From: Rhipicephalus microplus
Lineage: Eukaryota; Arthropoda; Arachnida; Ixodida; Ixodidae
DNA length: 64,000 nt
Assembly: GCF_043290135.1 (NCBI RefSeq)
Contig: NC_134704.1
Coordinates: forward strand, 14,648,001 to 14,712,000
Direction of reading: 5' to 3'
Positions 47,663 through 60,271 of the stretch are shown in pieces (the first letter of the stretch is position 1; each line of letters starts with the position of its first letter). The notes under the pieces are model-generated. The model was not told the origin of the DNA. It did no database searches and was given only the letters and a program-made list of their open reading frames with translations. Position numbers and translations under genes: made by a program.

Positions 47663-47847
47663 TTGATTGAAATATGGTGTTTAACATCCCAAAACCACCA
47701 TATGATTATGAGAGACACCGTAGTTGAGGGCTCCAGCAATTTCGACCACCCGGGTTCTTTAACGTGCACCCAAATCTGAGCACACAGGCCTACATCATTT
47801 TCGCCTCCATCGAAAAAGCAGCTGCCACAGCCGGGATTCAATCCCGC
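47663..47847 (-). mobile_element. Ruka-type SINE, 5'-truncated within the head
   Basis: Starts with 'tttaacatcccaaaaccacc' and ends at 'gccgggattcaatcccgct', so the A box is lost. Confidence 0.9.
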
Positions 47848-47978
47848 TGTACGTTCCTTGTATTGTAATATATGTCCTCAAGTGTCACCCTTACATGCAA
47901 TCTGTGGTCAACGAAAAACTGAAAAATTCGTTTCCGTCGCGGTCAATCAAAAACGAATGACACCTTATGTTGCAAGAT

Positions 47979-48134
47979 GGCAAGTTGGGCCAGTTGGATT
48001 ACGTTCATAAATGAAAATTTTGTTGAAGTGCACCAAAAACAGACGGAAAGAAGAAGATCTCCTTGTCAACCTCTTCTGTCTGTCCGTCTGTTTTTTTTTT
48101 GTGCGCTTCAACAAAATTTTCAATCATGACCATA
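47979..48134 (+). mobile_element. Hairpin element family H, copy 3 (putative)
   Basis: The head reads 'gcaagttgggccagttggat'. It is followed by an arm with 'aatgaaaattttgttgaagt' (about 48010) and 'aaaaacagacgg', and by an inverted counterpart at about 48080-48134 with 'gcgcttcaacaaaattttca'. The second arm has a longer T run. No target-site duplication found. Confidence 0.5.
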
Positions 48135-49070
48135 GTTGTTCTTTCGGCCGCGAAATAGAACGCGCTCGCAGATGACACGTCTGGTGTCCTCGAGCAGCGT
48201 GACAACGTGCGGTGATTCCCCTCCAAGCGATTTCCACCTCTTGCGGCCAGGCACACTTCCGTGCAACGTGACGAGGGCTGAGCATGAATGCGTGCGTCCA
48301 CAATGCTAAACCGCACGGCTTGCCATCTGCCAGCCAGCGTCTGCGAGCGTGCACGTAATATTACATGCACGAACGCAGCTGAACACGGCGCGACGCCTGC
48401 GGCTGGCGCTTCCCCACTGCTCACGTGACGGGTTTTCTTCCACGGGGTTGTAGAGCCCCCATTTTGTTCGGGTTCGCACTCGCGTCTCCTCTTTCGGCCG
48501 CTACGGTTCGGGATGAACAAACGACGAGCCATTTGTCTTCAACCGACACCTTGCAACACTGTTGTGCACGGTTTGGAGCGTTATTTTGGGGCAGCCTTGA
48601 AAGTGCGACGAATGACGTGGTGTTTTTCTCTAAGCTCTGATGAGTTCAGGGGTTTTCGTCTGCTCTCACAAACTGACCAGTGCGAAAGCAACAGACAACC
48701 ACGGTGGCTCTGCGTTTTTGAAACACAACGTTCATTCATTCATTCATTCATTCAACGACGAAACACGGGTTCGAATATTTGTTGAATGAAAGCAAATACT
48801 TTTTACTTGTACTGACCAGGAAACTGATAAGTGTGTGAGTGCAACTTTAAAACAACTTAATTCATTCTTCGTGTAATTGCTGAACCAAAAATCATCATCA
48901 TCATCCTTTGGCGTGGCAGCGACCATCGGTAAAGCACCACTGATCAATATTTTCGCCGTTTCAATATTCTCTATAGAGACTGGCTTGGATTGCTTCAATG
49001 ATTAGAGGGAGTATAAGGGATGTTAAGGGAGGGAGATTCGTTGTGGGAAGGAGAAAACTTACACGCCAAA
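48135..49070. other. No gene recognised; short (CATT)n
   Basis: A minus frame at 48005-48532 (175 codons) overlaps the hairpin element and has no domain. A CATT run lies at about 48732-48754. Confidence 0.45.
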
Positions 49071-49252
49071 GCCACGGCATCACTATGAGCTATGCCGTAG
49101 GGGTCGGGTTCCGATTAATTTGCTATATACTTCCATCGTAATCTGCGTACAAGAACTTTTCTTGTATTTATGTAAGTGTGGCTGCTGCAGCCTGGAGTTG
49201 AACTCGCGACCTACCTTATCAGAGTAATGCTAGAAACGCTAAACCACCACGT
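49071..49252 (-). mobile_element. Diverged SINE, Ruka-related subfamily
   Basis: Starts 'gccacggcatcactatgagc', continues 'gggttccgattaattt' and ends with a head, 'ctaaaccaccacgt'. The 'ccgattaattt' block replaces the usual 'ccggaaatttc', which suggests a separate subfamily. Confidence 0.6.
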
Positions 49253-49832
49253 AGGATTCATGTATTTTATTTTTTTTGTGCACAGATAATTGTTCACAAA
49301 TGCTCGTTGGCTGCGGGGTAAAATGTTCATGTGCTTGAGATGGACAATTTTTCTTTTTTTTCAGCCAACAATTCACGACGTATCTCCTTGTTCAGCCATT
49401 TACCCCGTGTAGGTTTATATAATGGCCGTAAACACTTCGAAATCATCCCATCTGCTCTTTCTTTATTTGTTTGTACCTGAAAAAAGAAGAAGGAAGAAAT
49501 GGAAAGGTAGGCTATGTTAGAGGCGGCTATTCCATCAACAAGGCAATATATTATTCAAAAAACATGCACGAAAAGGAAATGCTGCAACGAATAAAAAAAT
49601 CGAAACACAATCAGAAGCACTGTGTACGTAAAGAATATGTAGCCTATAAAGAATGACTATAGTCCATGGGCACATTGATTACGTACAGGTGTGGTGACAC
49701 CACAGATAGAGCCGATTTCTCAAAAATCAATTTTTGAATGCCGGAATGATCGAGCTTCACGGCGGAACGTGACGAAGACACTGTTGAAGTTTCTGCTAGT
49801 GACCCACCTCGTCGAACGATTATGGTATTGCA
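49253..49832. other. No gene recognised; short shared motif
   Basis: A ~25-bp motif containing 'ggctatgttagaggcggcta' at 49510-49529 recurs with one change at 61943-61962. Confidence 0.5.
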
Positions 49833-49998
49833 GTGTGCGTCTCTGCTACCCTTCCTCCCAGCCTATCTCATTTTTCTCGTCCTTGCTTTTCTGTCTCCCC
49901 TTCCTCGGTGCAGGGTAGCGAACCAGATACTTGCTTTTCAGTTAAGCTCCTTGCCTTTCCGCATATCATTTATCTATGTCTCTCTCTCTCTCGGTCTA
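49833..49998 (+). repeat. Dispersed repeat family C, copy 4
   Basis: Contains 'cagggtagcgaaccagatac' and 'gttaagctccttgcctttcc' and ends in a CT tract at about 49980-49992. Confidence 0.5.
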
Positions 49999-50140
49999 GA
50001 AATGCCGGTGTTATGAGATTTTTATTAATATCTCAATAAAAATAGCAATAATGACAACCAATAAGAGTTTATTAAGCTTGTGTCTAGAGAGGCTGAAGGC
50101 TGAATTATGTTTTCTTATGTTAGGGACTTTCCGCCAGCAT

Positions 50141-50342
50141 GCATCAGTGAATTTGGTGCTCGGTTGCGCCCCGTAGGTCGAGAGTTTGATTCCGGTCAAG
50201 GCATTTCAGTGGAGGCTAAATGGTAGAGGCCCGTGTACTTTGATTTATAGGTGCACGTTAAAAAACTCCAGATGACCGAAATTTCCGGAGCCCTCCAACG
50301 ACAACTTTCGTAATGGTATCGTGGGTTTGGGATGTAAAAACC
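50141..50342 (+). mobile_element. Diverged Ruka-related SINE
   Basis: Head with 'gtaggtcgagagtttgattc', body with 'gaggcccgtgtactttgatt' and end with 'gggtttgggatgtaaaaacc'. Confidence 0.75.
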
Positions 50343-51205
50343 TGAAAGACGATTATATTACTACTTTAATATTGACTGGGAAAGCTTACTTTACTAGTCA
50401 CTGTTTAACTCGCCCTGTACTTCACCTACATAACCCGATGAGTGCAGTGCTTTGGCCGTATAATTACCTGCTTTCGTATGACAATAATAAGGAGAAAGGA
50501 ATGACAGGACAAACGACGGGCGTTGTCACGGAATGAAACAGGGTCACCGATAAGTCCATTTCCACTGCCGCGACTCTGTTACCGGAAACGTCCGTTCACC
50601 ATTCAAAACGCATGCTCTTGATTTCTTTCCTCGTGTTTTCCGTGCCCTACATACACGGCTGCTGTGCTCGCCCCATATGTTCGCCGCCTTCTTTCCTCGA
50701 ACGAAGCAAAGCTGCGGCGCATTGTGCCTTCCTGGCTGGCTTCCCCGCAGGGCGCGTGTTCGGTTTTCTTCCGCGCAATTTCTCACAGCTCTCGCTGCCC
50801 CTGTGATACGGTGCGGCATTGTGGCATACAGAGAGCTAGCATTTACAAGGAACTTATAACACTCTACACTACATACCATTTAACCCTTCCCGGTTCAAAT
50901 TAATTGTGTTTTCACTGGAGGGAACTGGTGTTTACAGTTTGAGAGGCGCATAATAATGGTCTATAGTCCGAATACATGAAAACAATGTTTCCTCCATTTT
51001 ATTTACCAAATTTAACTAGGGACTGAACAAATTAACCAGTATTGCTACCAGAATTGTTACATATATTACATAAATATATCCCATAGTGCAGACTAGTTCC
51101 CAGCAGACAAAGCTATAATTTTGTACAAAAGCTAGAAGGACTGCTTCACCACTCCAGAGTGAAAGAACAAGCTCCGTGCGCAACATCCATGCATCATTCT
51201 CTGAC
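50343..51205. other. No gene recognised
   Basis: Overlapping frames around 50544-50903 have no domain. Confidence 0.45.
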
Positions 51206-51441
51206 CTCCTCGGTGGTTTTGCAGTTACGGAAATCTGCTGGCAACTCGAAGGTCGCGGGTTCGATCCCGGCAGCAGTGGTCGCATTTCGACGGAGGCGAT
51301 ATGCCAGAGGCCGTCGTGTACCATGCTATGTAAGCGCACGCCCGTTAACGAGCACCAGGGGGTCGACATTTCCGAAGCACTCAACTACGGCATTTCTCAT
51401 AATCATATTGTGGGTTTGGGACGTCAAACCCCACGTATCAT
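51206..51441 (+). mobile_element. Ruka-related SINE, second subfamily
   Basis: Head 'tcgcgggttcgatcccggca' (intact B box), body 'gcatttcgacggaggcgata' and 'accagggggtcgacatttcc', end 'gggtttgggacgtcaaaccc'. The head differs from the main subfamily. Confidence 0.85.
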
Positions 51442-52744
51442 TACTATAAAATTATTACTTCAAATAACTTCAATAGAATAGAATAGTGCCGAGTAGACAA
51501 AACTGCAATTTTCGATAAGGCTCCAATAAATGCTCCACTGCTGCAGGATGAAGTAACAATCTCAGTGTGCAAGATTATCCAACGTTCTGTTTCCACGTGA
51601 GGCCCCCCCAAAAAAAGCGCCTTGAGCAACAAGGGTTGTGTTACAAAAGTCATCTAACAGTTCGAATACAAAGGCATGTCCTTAAAAATCAGCGCGAACA
51701 GCGCGAACAGGATGGACCCCAAGACTACAAGGGCACAGTACGAACGCTCGTCGTCTTGTGTCTCCGTTCTGTCAGTGTTGATTTTTACAAAAATGCGTCC
51801 TTTCCTACTCGCCCACATATCTACCTTACTGGATACGAAGGCACTCGAATATACACACGTGCCTTTTTGTCTGATCCGGCTTAGTCATTGGTGTAGTCAT
51901 CCCGCAGGTCACGTGTCACGAGGACAGCGAAAATGAATAAACGAGTCACCCACATCCGTTGACCTGCATGGCCGCATCGACGAACGAGCATTCAGTATTG
52001 CGTTCGCTTTTGTTTTGCAACGAATCATTATTCCAACATTCAGCGCGAAACAAAGAGCATCGGCAAGCGAAAATGTTTAGCCGTCGCCAGAAGATGGTGA
52101 TAACTATTCCAACTAATTTTATAATTAAAATAATTTCTGCAAAGTACCGTAAGGAGGTGGAATGATTAAGAAATAAATAATGAAAAGCACCCATTCGTAG
52201 CACAAAGAATCAGAGAAATTCACACGTATTTCTCAGAAAGGCACCTTTTTTAGTTGCTGCAGATGAATCAGACCTGGTCCGGGGATCAAACCAGAACAAA
52301 CGCGTTTCCGGGGTGGTTTCTCAGAAAGCCATCTCGAAAAGAGAGCTTTCTTTCTGAAAAACACGTACAGGTTTCCTTATAATTTCGCGCTACAAATGGG
52401 TGGCTGTGTATCTTAATCACAAGTTTCTCAATCATAAGTCTAAAGAACAGAAAGGCTGTGGAGGGCAAGTAATAGAGTGACTATATAATTGAAAGCACCG
52501 CAAAGTTTATACAGGGGTAAGGTGCACACGGAGCTAGCGTTGACTGCCGATTGTTCGGTATATTTGGGAACAAGCAGTTGTATACATCAAAATGGAACAC
52601 AAGGGGGAGGCAAGATTATCAAATCTTCCGGTGGTTCATGCGTCCAGTGGCGCAATATTTTTTTAGTAAACGGGATTAGCTACGAAGATAGCAACAGTCC
52701 TTATCTGTTAGATTAATTGAGGGAACAAACTATTCGTCTGCAGA
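51442..52744. other. No gene recognised
   Basis: AT-rich. Frames up to 105 codons have no domain. Confidence 0.45.
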
Positions 52745-52798
52745 TTGGTCTTCTTTCGTGCGCATAACGCGGGTCTCTTCAAAACTTGGTCGGCTTTC

Positions 52799-52985
52799 TC
52801 ACTTTGGGCAGTGGATTGCCGACTTGCTGCCGCTTGTTGCTTTCAGGTTCTTGGCGGGTTCTCTCACATGGTCGCTCCGGCAACGGGCCGTCTCCCCAGT
52901 ATAGGAACCCTTGCACGTTGTAGGAATCTCATACAGTACTTCACACCTGCGCATGATAGTTCGTCTAGTATTTCTGCACATAACG
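52799..52985 (-). pseudogene. Penelope-like element GIY-YIG remnant
   Basis: The minus frame reads 'VLYEIPTTCKGSYTGETARC' followed by 'RSDHVRE' and, later, 'IHC'. This is the GIY-YIG nuclease core of Penelope-like retroelements (Y-x-I-P-x-x-C, G-x-Y-x-G-x-T, then Arg). RT and the final Glu-containing helix are missing. On its 5' side it lies ~40 bp from the (TG)n tract at 53026. Confidence 0.75.
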
Positions 52986-53023
52986 TTTTCTGGCTTCTCG
53001 CGAACCTTTATTCAAAGTGAACT

Positions 53024-53025
<2 letters not shown>

Positions 53026-53081
<56 letters not shown>

Positions 53082-53100
53082 GCGTGTGCGTGTGCTGTGC

Positions 53101-53168
<68 letters not shown>

Positions 53169-53181
53169 GCGTGTGCTGTGC

Positions 53182-53255
<74 letters not shown>
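53026..53255 (+). repeat. (TG)n tract with duplicated 81-bp unit
   Basis: TG repeats are broken twice by the same block, 'gtgctgtgcgcgtgcg', at 53092 and 53173. The two occurrences are exactly 81 bp apart, so the block and its flanking TG run were duplicated. Confidence 0.92.
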
Positions 53256-53257
<2 letters not shown>

Positions 53258-56200
53258 TGATTTCTACGATTATGCTAAAGGTACTAACGTCAGCGGAATC
53301 TATAGTCGCACATTATGACCACCACCGCGTCGTCTGTGAGATTACGCCTTGATATTTTGCAGAGACGGGCTTTCAGCGGCGGGGTGCGCACCACAAAGGG
53401 AATAAAAGGTAGCGCACTCAGACTAAGAGTGAGGCAATGCCAAAGCTGGCACCGGCATTACAATTTGGACCACTCTGAGTTGTTTGCACCAACCGGGGTC
53501 GCGTGTTTTGACATGAACAATTAGGTCATCGAAACTATTTCCCTGGGGTCACGGAAGAGTGGAAGGGCTTGCCCTGTCTCCCGTTCTCCCAGTCTGATAT
53601 CCCACGCGAGTACCATTGACCGCTAGGACTCGGCTGCCGCAACCAGTTCAACATATACCATCTTCGACAGTGTTGTGCGGTCGGCTGGCGTTCCGGTAGG
53701 TGTTGTCGTATGTGACATGAGCAAGGAGGGCCCACCGTGAAGTGTTATATGAGGACGATGGCGAATGTGAGCGACGTGGACGCTGACGCTCGGCGCTCGA
53801 GCTCTGGGCACGGGCTCGCTGACCCCTGAGAAAATGGCTGATTCAGTCGCTCGTCGTTGAACTCTTTTTTTTTTCCCCGATGTAAGAAAGTAAGTTTGAG
53901 AAGAGCCATCAAACCTTTTTTTTTTCATTTTCCCATATCCCGAACATCTGTCTTCCCCAACACACAGACGCATCTTTCAATAATTGCGACGAAGCGCACC
54001 GAACATGTGGGCAGTAGAAGTATCCAGAAAGTGCTTGCTTCTGCTGTCCATGTCTTTGATGCGCTTCAGCCTGATTTTCAGAAAAAGAACGTATACCAAT
54101 TAGTCTAACTCGTCATCTTGCTGCGTTTACACTCAGTCATTCTCCAGGTACGACGTTGCCCCTCTCCACAGCAACTGGTGGTGGCCGTGCGATGAAGCTA
54201 ACCTTTCGTCCCAACAACAGGAAGAACGTTTTTTTTTTTTTTTCCTTGTTGTGCATATCGAATCGGAAGCTTCCCATTGTGTCGCGGCGCCTTTGTGCGA
54301 AACCGCTGCGTGCAAAGATTTGCGAGTTCGAAAACCGAACTGGAATGTCACTGCCACTTCGACAATGTATCGCAGCAGCTGTGCAGGAACTTTACCTTAA
54401 CCGAGCCGCTCTTACATTGGAGGACTGACTTTGCTCGGCTGTACGAAGAAATTCGTTCGATTGTCTCTTCCACTCGGCCAGCAACGCAATACTTCAGAAT
54501 ATATGAATGCGAAATACCGGGGAGCGTCATTAATTTGCGTAATATTGTACAGCACCTGCGACATTTGAAAGAATGATGGACACGGTTTATATTCTAATCG
54601 TATGCATATTTCGTTCGCATGTGTTCCTGATATTCTATTCCACAATCTCGAGCGTTCATCTGTGCAGCATAGAACTTTGCGGTGGCTTAATAACGGCGAA
54701 ACTTACGACCCCCAGGCAGCCCGTCTCCGCTGTCGGCGTTGGTGTTGCCGTCCTGTCCTGCTCACACTAATGCCAGAACCACCACTCCTCTGTCGCTTAG
54801 TGTGAACAATATCATTTGAAACACTTTTTGGTATTACATGCCAAGTTTATCATTTGATTATTAGCTCGGCGCATTGGTGCACACCAGATTAATGGCCGAC
54901 TGTCTATGTTCCGTAAATGTACACACATATAAAGCAATGCTGTGGTGGCGGCACTTCTTCAGTAGCATACTTCGGCCGTCATGATAGAGCTCGATCCCGC
55001 AACCTTCAGAACAGCGCCCCCCCCCCAAGCATTAGTCGCCGCTTAAAGCGCCTCATTTGTTTTTCTAAATGAGCCTACAATAGTTACCATATGTGATAGA
55101 TATATAGAGTCTTCACCGTCCAGCTATTCGTAATTTCAATGAAAGCATGATACTAAATACGAAATATTCTTTGGCACAGAAAATTTAGACGCGGAGACGG
55201 AAGCACTTCTTCAGAGCAATTAGCGGTCATCAAGTTTTAGCCGTTAATTTTTCAACAGTTGCAATTTCAGGGAGCATGTCCGCACTGGGGTTTGATTCTC
55301 TCCCTATGGGCCATTTTTTTTAATATTCAAGGCAATCTTGTTTTAAATACGACTCCACCTTCACTGATTCTCCCGAAGCGCTTCTGTTCTGACACATTCT
55401 TCGTGCCATTTGACACTGAAGCCCGCGGGTCTTGACAAAATGGCAAGCTTCTTTGATGTACTTAGCATATAATTCCTTCAACATATGGCTCGCAAGTTGA
55501 ACGAGGCTGACAATAGCTGCGCTGTTGCTACAGGCGAGACATGAAAAACAACAGTATAAAAAAGGAAATGGCTCTCCGTCACCTTAATCACCGGCTTTGT
55601 GAAACAGTAACTCATCCCTCAAGGCCACTGTTATACTGAGATGAGGCATTGTGTTGTTTTTTTTTATTTGAAAGCGAATGAATGTCTCAGATGCCTCATC
55701 AAATGCGAAAATTGTCCGGCGTCCCCCCCGTTGGCGGCGTCAATACAAGGGATACAAATAACTATCGTCAGGTGATGACGTCACCATATAACGTCGTCAG
55801 GACGCCACAAATCTGCACATTTTGAGACGTCGCAACGACGTGAACAGTGGACCGATCACGGAGGCAATATATATATACTCTAGGCTGGAAGTCATTACTG
55901 TACTCAGGCTCAACGACATGTCGCTCCATGTAGGGTATCTGTGACGCACGATGCATTTGAGAATGGCGTATCCCAGAAACGTCAATTTCTTCGTCTTCGT
56001 GGCGCGGATGAAATTTCTGTAGCCTATTTTTACACAGTACATGTGATAGCACTGAAGAATGGCCTCCAGTGAGGTTGTAATCGATTTTTATGCCTAATCT
56101 GCGCACTGAATTGCCGTGAATTGCTGCGTGTACTAATTATTGATGCCTAATTTCAAATAAAGAAATACATTTTTCACAATAATTTTTAATGGGGTGGCAC

Positions 56201-57662
56201 GCTGGGCTCATTCCCTCCTCCTCTAAATTATATTTCTCCGTGGAAAAAGAGAAAAGAGCAAAAAATGATTATTTCAAAGAGATGCCCCCTTCCCTCCGTT
56301 CACCGAAAAAAAAAGTCTGCCTACGTCCTTGCTGAGGAGGATTCATATACTATATCCGAGACTTCTTCTGTCGGCCGGGCTACCTTTTTTTCACTGAGGC
56401 AACCATACGTGCGCGTTTATTTAATAATTATTATTTTTGTCACGTGCCTTTTTATTTATTTCTTTTGGAACATGTGCTAAAACAAATAGAAATTCACAGA
56501 ACTCCATGAAAAGCTGGAAAGGGCCTTAGTAGAAGGAAGTCCTCCCAGAATATGGAAACGGCGTCGTGGTTTCTCTCAAGCTTCGAGATTGAATTCTGAA
56601 GTCAGGCCACAGCACTCGCTGGGTTTCGCATGTCATATTTGACAGGAGAGATGCAGAAATCGAGCTGTCACAGACAGGCTGCTTTTCTGCAAAGCTGTGG
56701 TTTTGGGTCATCGCTGTAGGGTTACAAACTTGAATGAAAAACAGAAAGCTTTCTCTATTTCGAAAAGAAAATAAAGCTTCAAGCTATTTCGGTCTTTTGT
56801 AAACACCCAAATACGTTCTTCACAAGAAACATAAAATCGATATCCCCACTTAGACTACGAGGTAGGCATTTAGGAGCCCGCAGAAAGTTTTAGAGAGGCT
56901 TCGCGGGTGCTTGCACACGATAGGACGCTGAAGCAAGTTTTTAGAAAATGTACGTATGTGCACTGTAGGCCACGATGAACGAATTGATATTTTTTTTAAA
57001 ATGGTTGATTCACGTCATCAGGATATCTTGTAACATTCGAGTCAAGCTCATATCCAATTAAGGAAATGTATACTTGTGTTGGATGTTACGAATACTTGTG
57101 TTGGAGAAATACAAATACATGGATTTGCGCAGTGTCTATCGCCAAACATGCGACAGATAAACTCCCCCTTTTGAAGTGACCGAGCAGTGAAGTGTCTTCG
57201 CATCTATAGTATTTTATGCGATGCTTCGATACGCTCCATACAGTGCCTCTTCATGGTCATCTTTATGTAACAGGCTTCGCAATAATTGTTTGAGCGACGT
57301 CCTTCAGCTCAGCCGTAAGGGGAAGTGAAAGAGCAATCAACAGTTAATTATTTTTTATTCAGAATTTATGTTTGTTGGCTATATATGGTGTAAGTATGAT
57401 GTAAGCTATATGTGGCCTGCCAGTCGACACGCATACGCTTCAAATTACTCGTAACAGGGAAAGTTTCACTTCTCCCTAAATAGTAATTGGACTGTGCCAT
57501 CTTTTTAAATGATTTTTCCATGTCGCTGGGTAAATATCAGCATTTATTCTTTATTCGTATGCCTGACGAGAGGCACTGACTCTCATGCCCACCCGTTGCG
57601 TAATCGAGAGTTCGACAGAAACCCGAAATGGTCGGGATGAAACGTGACGTCAGAAAGAGCGT
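53256..57662. other. No gene recognised
   Basis: 4.4 kb with no supported gene. Frames near 54156-54576 and 55768-56106 reach 90-112 codons without domains. C runs lie at about 55016-55026. A direct repeat, 'tacttgtgttgga', occurs at about 57071 and 57093. A possible decayed SINE head at 54960-55060 is too weak to call. Confidence 0.4.
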
Positions 57663-57772
57663 ACATCGATCCAATAAAATTTTTGAATAAACGATGGTGG
57701 TCGTGATGTTGCAGCCTGGCCGACGTGGCTGGCAATCGTTCCGCCTGAGCACCTCCTGATTTATAGGAGACT
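57663..57772 (-). mobile_element. LINE 3' end, same family as 60272
   Basis: Shares with 60272-60362 the blocks 'gatggtggtcgtgatgttgc' and 'tcctgatttatagg' (plus-strand reading). Only the extreme 3' region is present. Confidence 0.6.
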
Positions 57773-58157
57773 GTCGCCACTTGTTGACCGACGCTTTGGC
57801 TTACCCATGGAAGTTTCGATCACGATATTGGGAACAGGGCTTCTGTGTGAAAACTGGGACGTCGTTTTTTTTTTTATTTCATTTGGCCAAGCCTCACCGC
57901 CACGTCGTGTGCCTTCTAGACTGACTCTTGATCAGGGAATAAAAAGTGTCTTGCGAGGTCTCTAGATCCGCGTGCTGCTGTAAAGACTGGAACATGAGCT
58001 TAAAACCACTATATCCGCCGAATTTGGGACACGAAGGGGGGCGTCCCTGCGTAGGAGCGGCCCACGGTCCTCCCTTAATGAAAGTTGGAAGATGACTTCT
58101 TTAGAACATCAATAAAGTTTAGTACCTACCTACACACTTACCTACTTACCTACCATG
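57773..58157. other. No gene recognised
   Basis: Short AT-rich interval with 'ctacctacc' repeats at about 58127-58153. Confidence 0.4.
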
Positions 58158-58276
58158 TAGGCGAAATTTTTGAGGATCGCGTGCTTGGATTAAGGTGTGC
58201 GTTAAACAACCCTCAGGTGGTGGAAATATTTGGAGGCTTCCACTACGGCGTCTCACATAACAGTATTGTGAAATAC
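58158..58276 (+). mobile_element. Ruka-type SINE 3' fragment, diverged
   Basis: Contains 'caggtggtggaaatatttgg' and 'ccactacggcgtctcacata'. The head and tail are absent. Confidence 0.7.
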
Positions 58277-60271
58277 GTCGTAAGCAGAACAGCCGACACG
58301 TGCTTACGAACTCACACAGACGTTTATCAGCGCCCGCATATGAGCCCAGAACGTGAAGACGGCTTTTTCGTTCCTGGTAGGACGAGATCAAGCACTCGCT
58401 GGTACAAAGCTCATATCCTCACAGGCTGGACCTACATAATTCAACAAATGCCGCGTTTCCTTTTAATTTATTTGTTTATTTATTTATTTATTTAAAAATT
58501 TTGTAAATGTATGCTATGTTTGTGCAGGCTATACCATATTCATGGTAGGAATATTCAAAATCAAGGTGTTGGGACGTAGAGCTCGAACAAGTAATATTAC
58601 TAATACAATATACTCCCCAGTAAATGGACCCTTATTTGAGCGTCTAAGGCAGTCTTCATCTCTGTCCTTGAGATAGAGCGCAACTTTTCACCTGCTGGCC
58701 TCGAAAATGAGGCGCTCTCCGGCAGCAAAGCAAACAAACAGGACGGCTGGAAGGGGTGGGCATCTTCTGGCTCCGACCAATCATTTTAGGCCCATTCCTG
58801 TCTGGCGCTGCCTTTTCGAGCCTCGAGAGAAAGAGAAAGCGTGAAGCTAGGCAGCACGGGCGATGCTGGGAAGAAGAAAAGCGAACTGTGGCGTGAGAGG
58901 CTGCAAGTAGATGCAAGAAAAAAAAAAAAAAACAAGTCAACGGAACGGGCCCTCGTCCAGAAAACGAGTTCTCCTGTGCGCTTCTTAGTCGACTGCTGCT
59001 GGCCGCTTTCCTCCAGCAACCGTGGCGGCCGGTCTTCTTGGCCTTGAAAAAAAAAAACTTTGTGCGTTGGTTTGCGTCGCGTTGGTCGCTGTTTTTTTTT
59101 GTTTTTTTTTTGCAAGAGCGCCGCCTCGCACACCGCTCTATGTAGGCGTGAGTGAATGCGTAGAGAAATGCATTCTCGACTCTTGGCGCAATCGAGAGGT
59201 GTTCCCCCGTTCGAAATTCCTTTCTCCTCGAACCATCACGCCAACGGTGACTGACTCCGACGTCAGCAGCCGCGCAGCAGATCTCATCCGCCCGATCCGG
59301 CTCTGCTTTATGAACACAACTGGGCATGGACAGCTGGCGATTCGAAGCACAGATGTTTCGCCATTGTGTTGGAGTTTGCTGAAATGGCGCGGTGCTAAAA
59401 CGTGGCAGCCGAGTTCCGTGAATTGCGATGAAGAGACGCTTTGCGTTGATAGCTATATTGCACGGACTTTTGTATCCATCACGAGTTCTCGAAACTTCTC
59501 AGATATCTGTCTTTCGCGTGGCATTGATACTCATACTGTCCATGTCTGCTTGTTTCATATTCGACTTGCTGGCGGCACAGTCTATTCAGTTCAATCTTGT
59601 GACCCAGTAGCAGTTGCAATATCAATTCTCCCTGTTCGCTAGGTCTACATGTACCGCATTGTACTTGGAGAACACTTGCAAAGTCATGAACGGCTCTGCG
59701 CATAAGGCACCGTTTGGCTTTCAGGTATATATAAGTACAAACGTCATTCAAGTTATCTAGAAGCTGAAATCACTTATGTTTAACGCTTCATCGATGCTGC
59801 AGAAATGGTCAGCCCATTCACGTTAACAACGAAAGAGTGACGGTTCGTTAATGACGCTTTGGCCTTTATACAAACGGCTGGAATTTTCCATCTGCCCAAT
59901 TGTTCATTCCGGAAGCCAGATGTTGTACTCCGAGAAAGAATTCTTCAGAACAGCTAGGTCTTTTATTTCTGCCCTCTTCTTTGTACTCGTTGTAACCTTA
60001 CATATTGATGCGTGCTGGAAGCAGGCACTGTCGTTATACCTCATGCTCTGTGGCTGGAGCTGTCTCCATGGCGACGACCGGTAAAAGACGACGCCGGGTA
60101 AGCAGCGCTTAATTTGCACCGTTCAAAGCTTGCAGCCTCGCTTTTATCTTCAAACAATAATGCCACGCTGCTTTGATTTTGTTGCGTACTCCGTGGCGCA
60201 GGCCCCCTGCCCAAACTTACGTTAGTGTGTCATCCCGAAGATTATCTCTTGGCTGGAATACATGTTATTTT
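58277..60271. other. No gene recognised; GC-rich part at 58680-59420
   Basis: Low stop density gives overlapping frames of 223 codons (minus, 58656-59327) and 206 codons (plus, 59022-59642). Both pass through homopolymer runs (A at 58919-58932, T near 59093-59111) and show no domain. A TTTA repeat lies at about 58466-58493. Confidence 0.4.

Noticed and set aside
54960..55060. Possible decayed SINE head on the minus strand
   Set aside because: Only 'gctcgatcccgcaacct' resembles a B-box region. The rest does not align well enough to call.
58656..59642. Overlapping 223-codon (minus) and 206-codon (plus) frames
   Set aside because: GC-rich sequence with few stops on both strands. Frames pass through A and T runs, and neither resembles a protein family.
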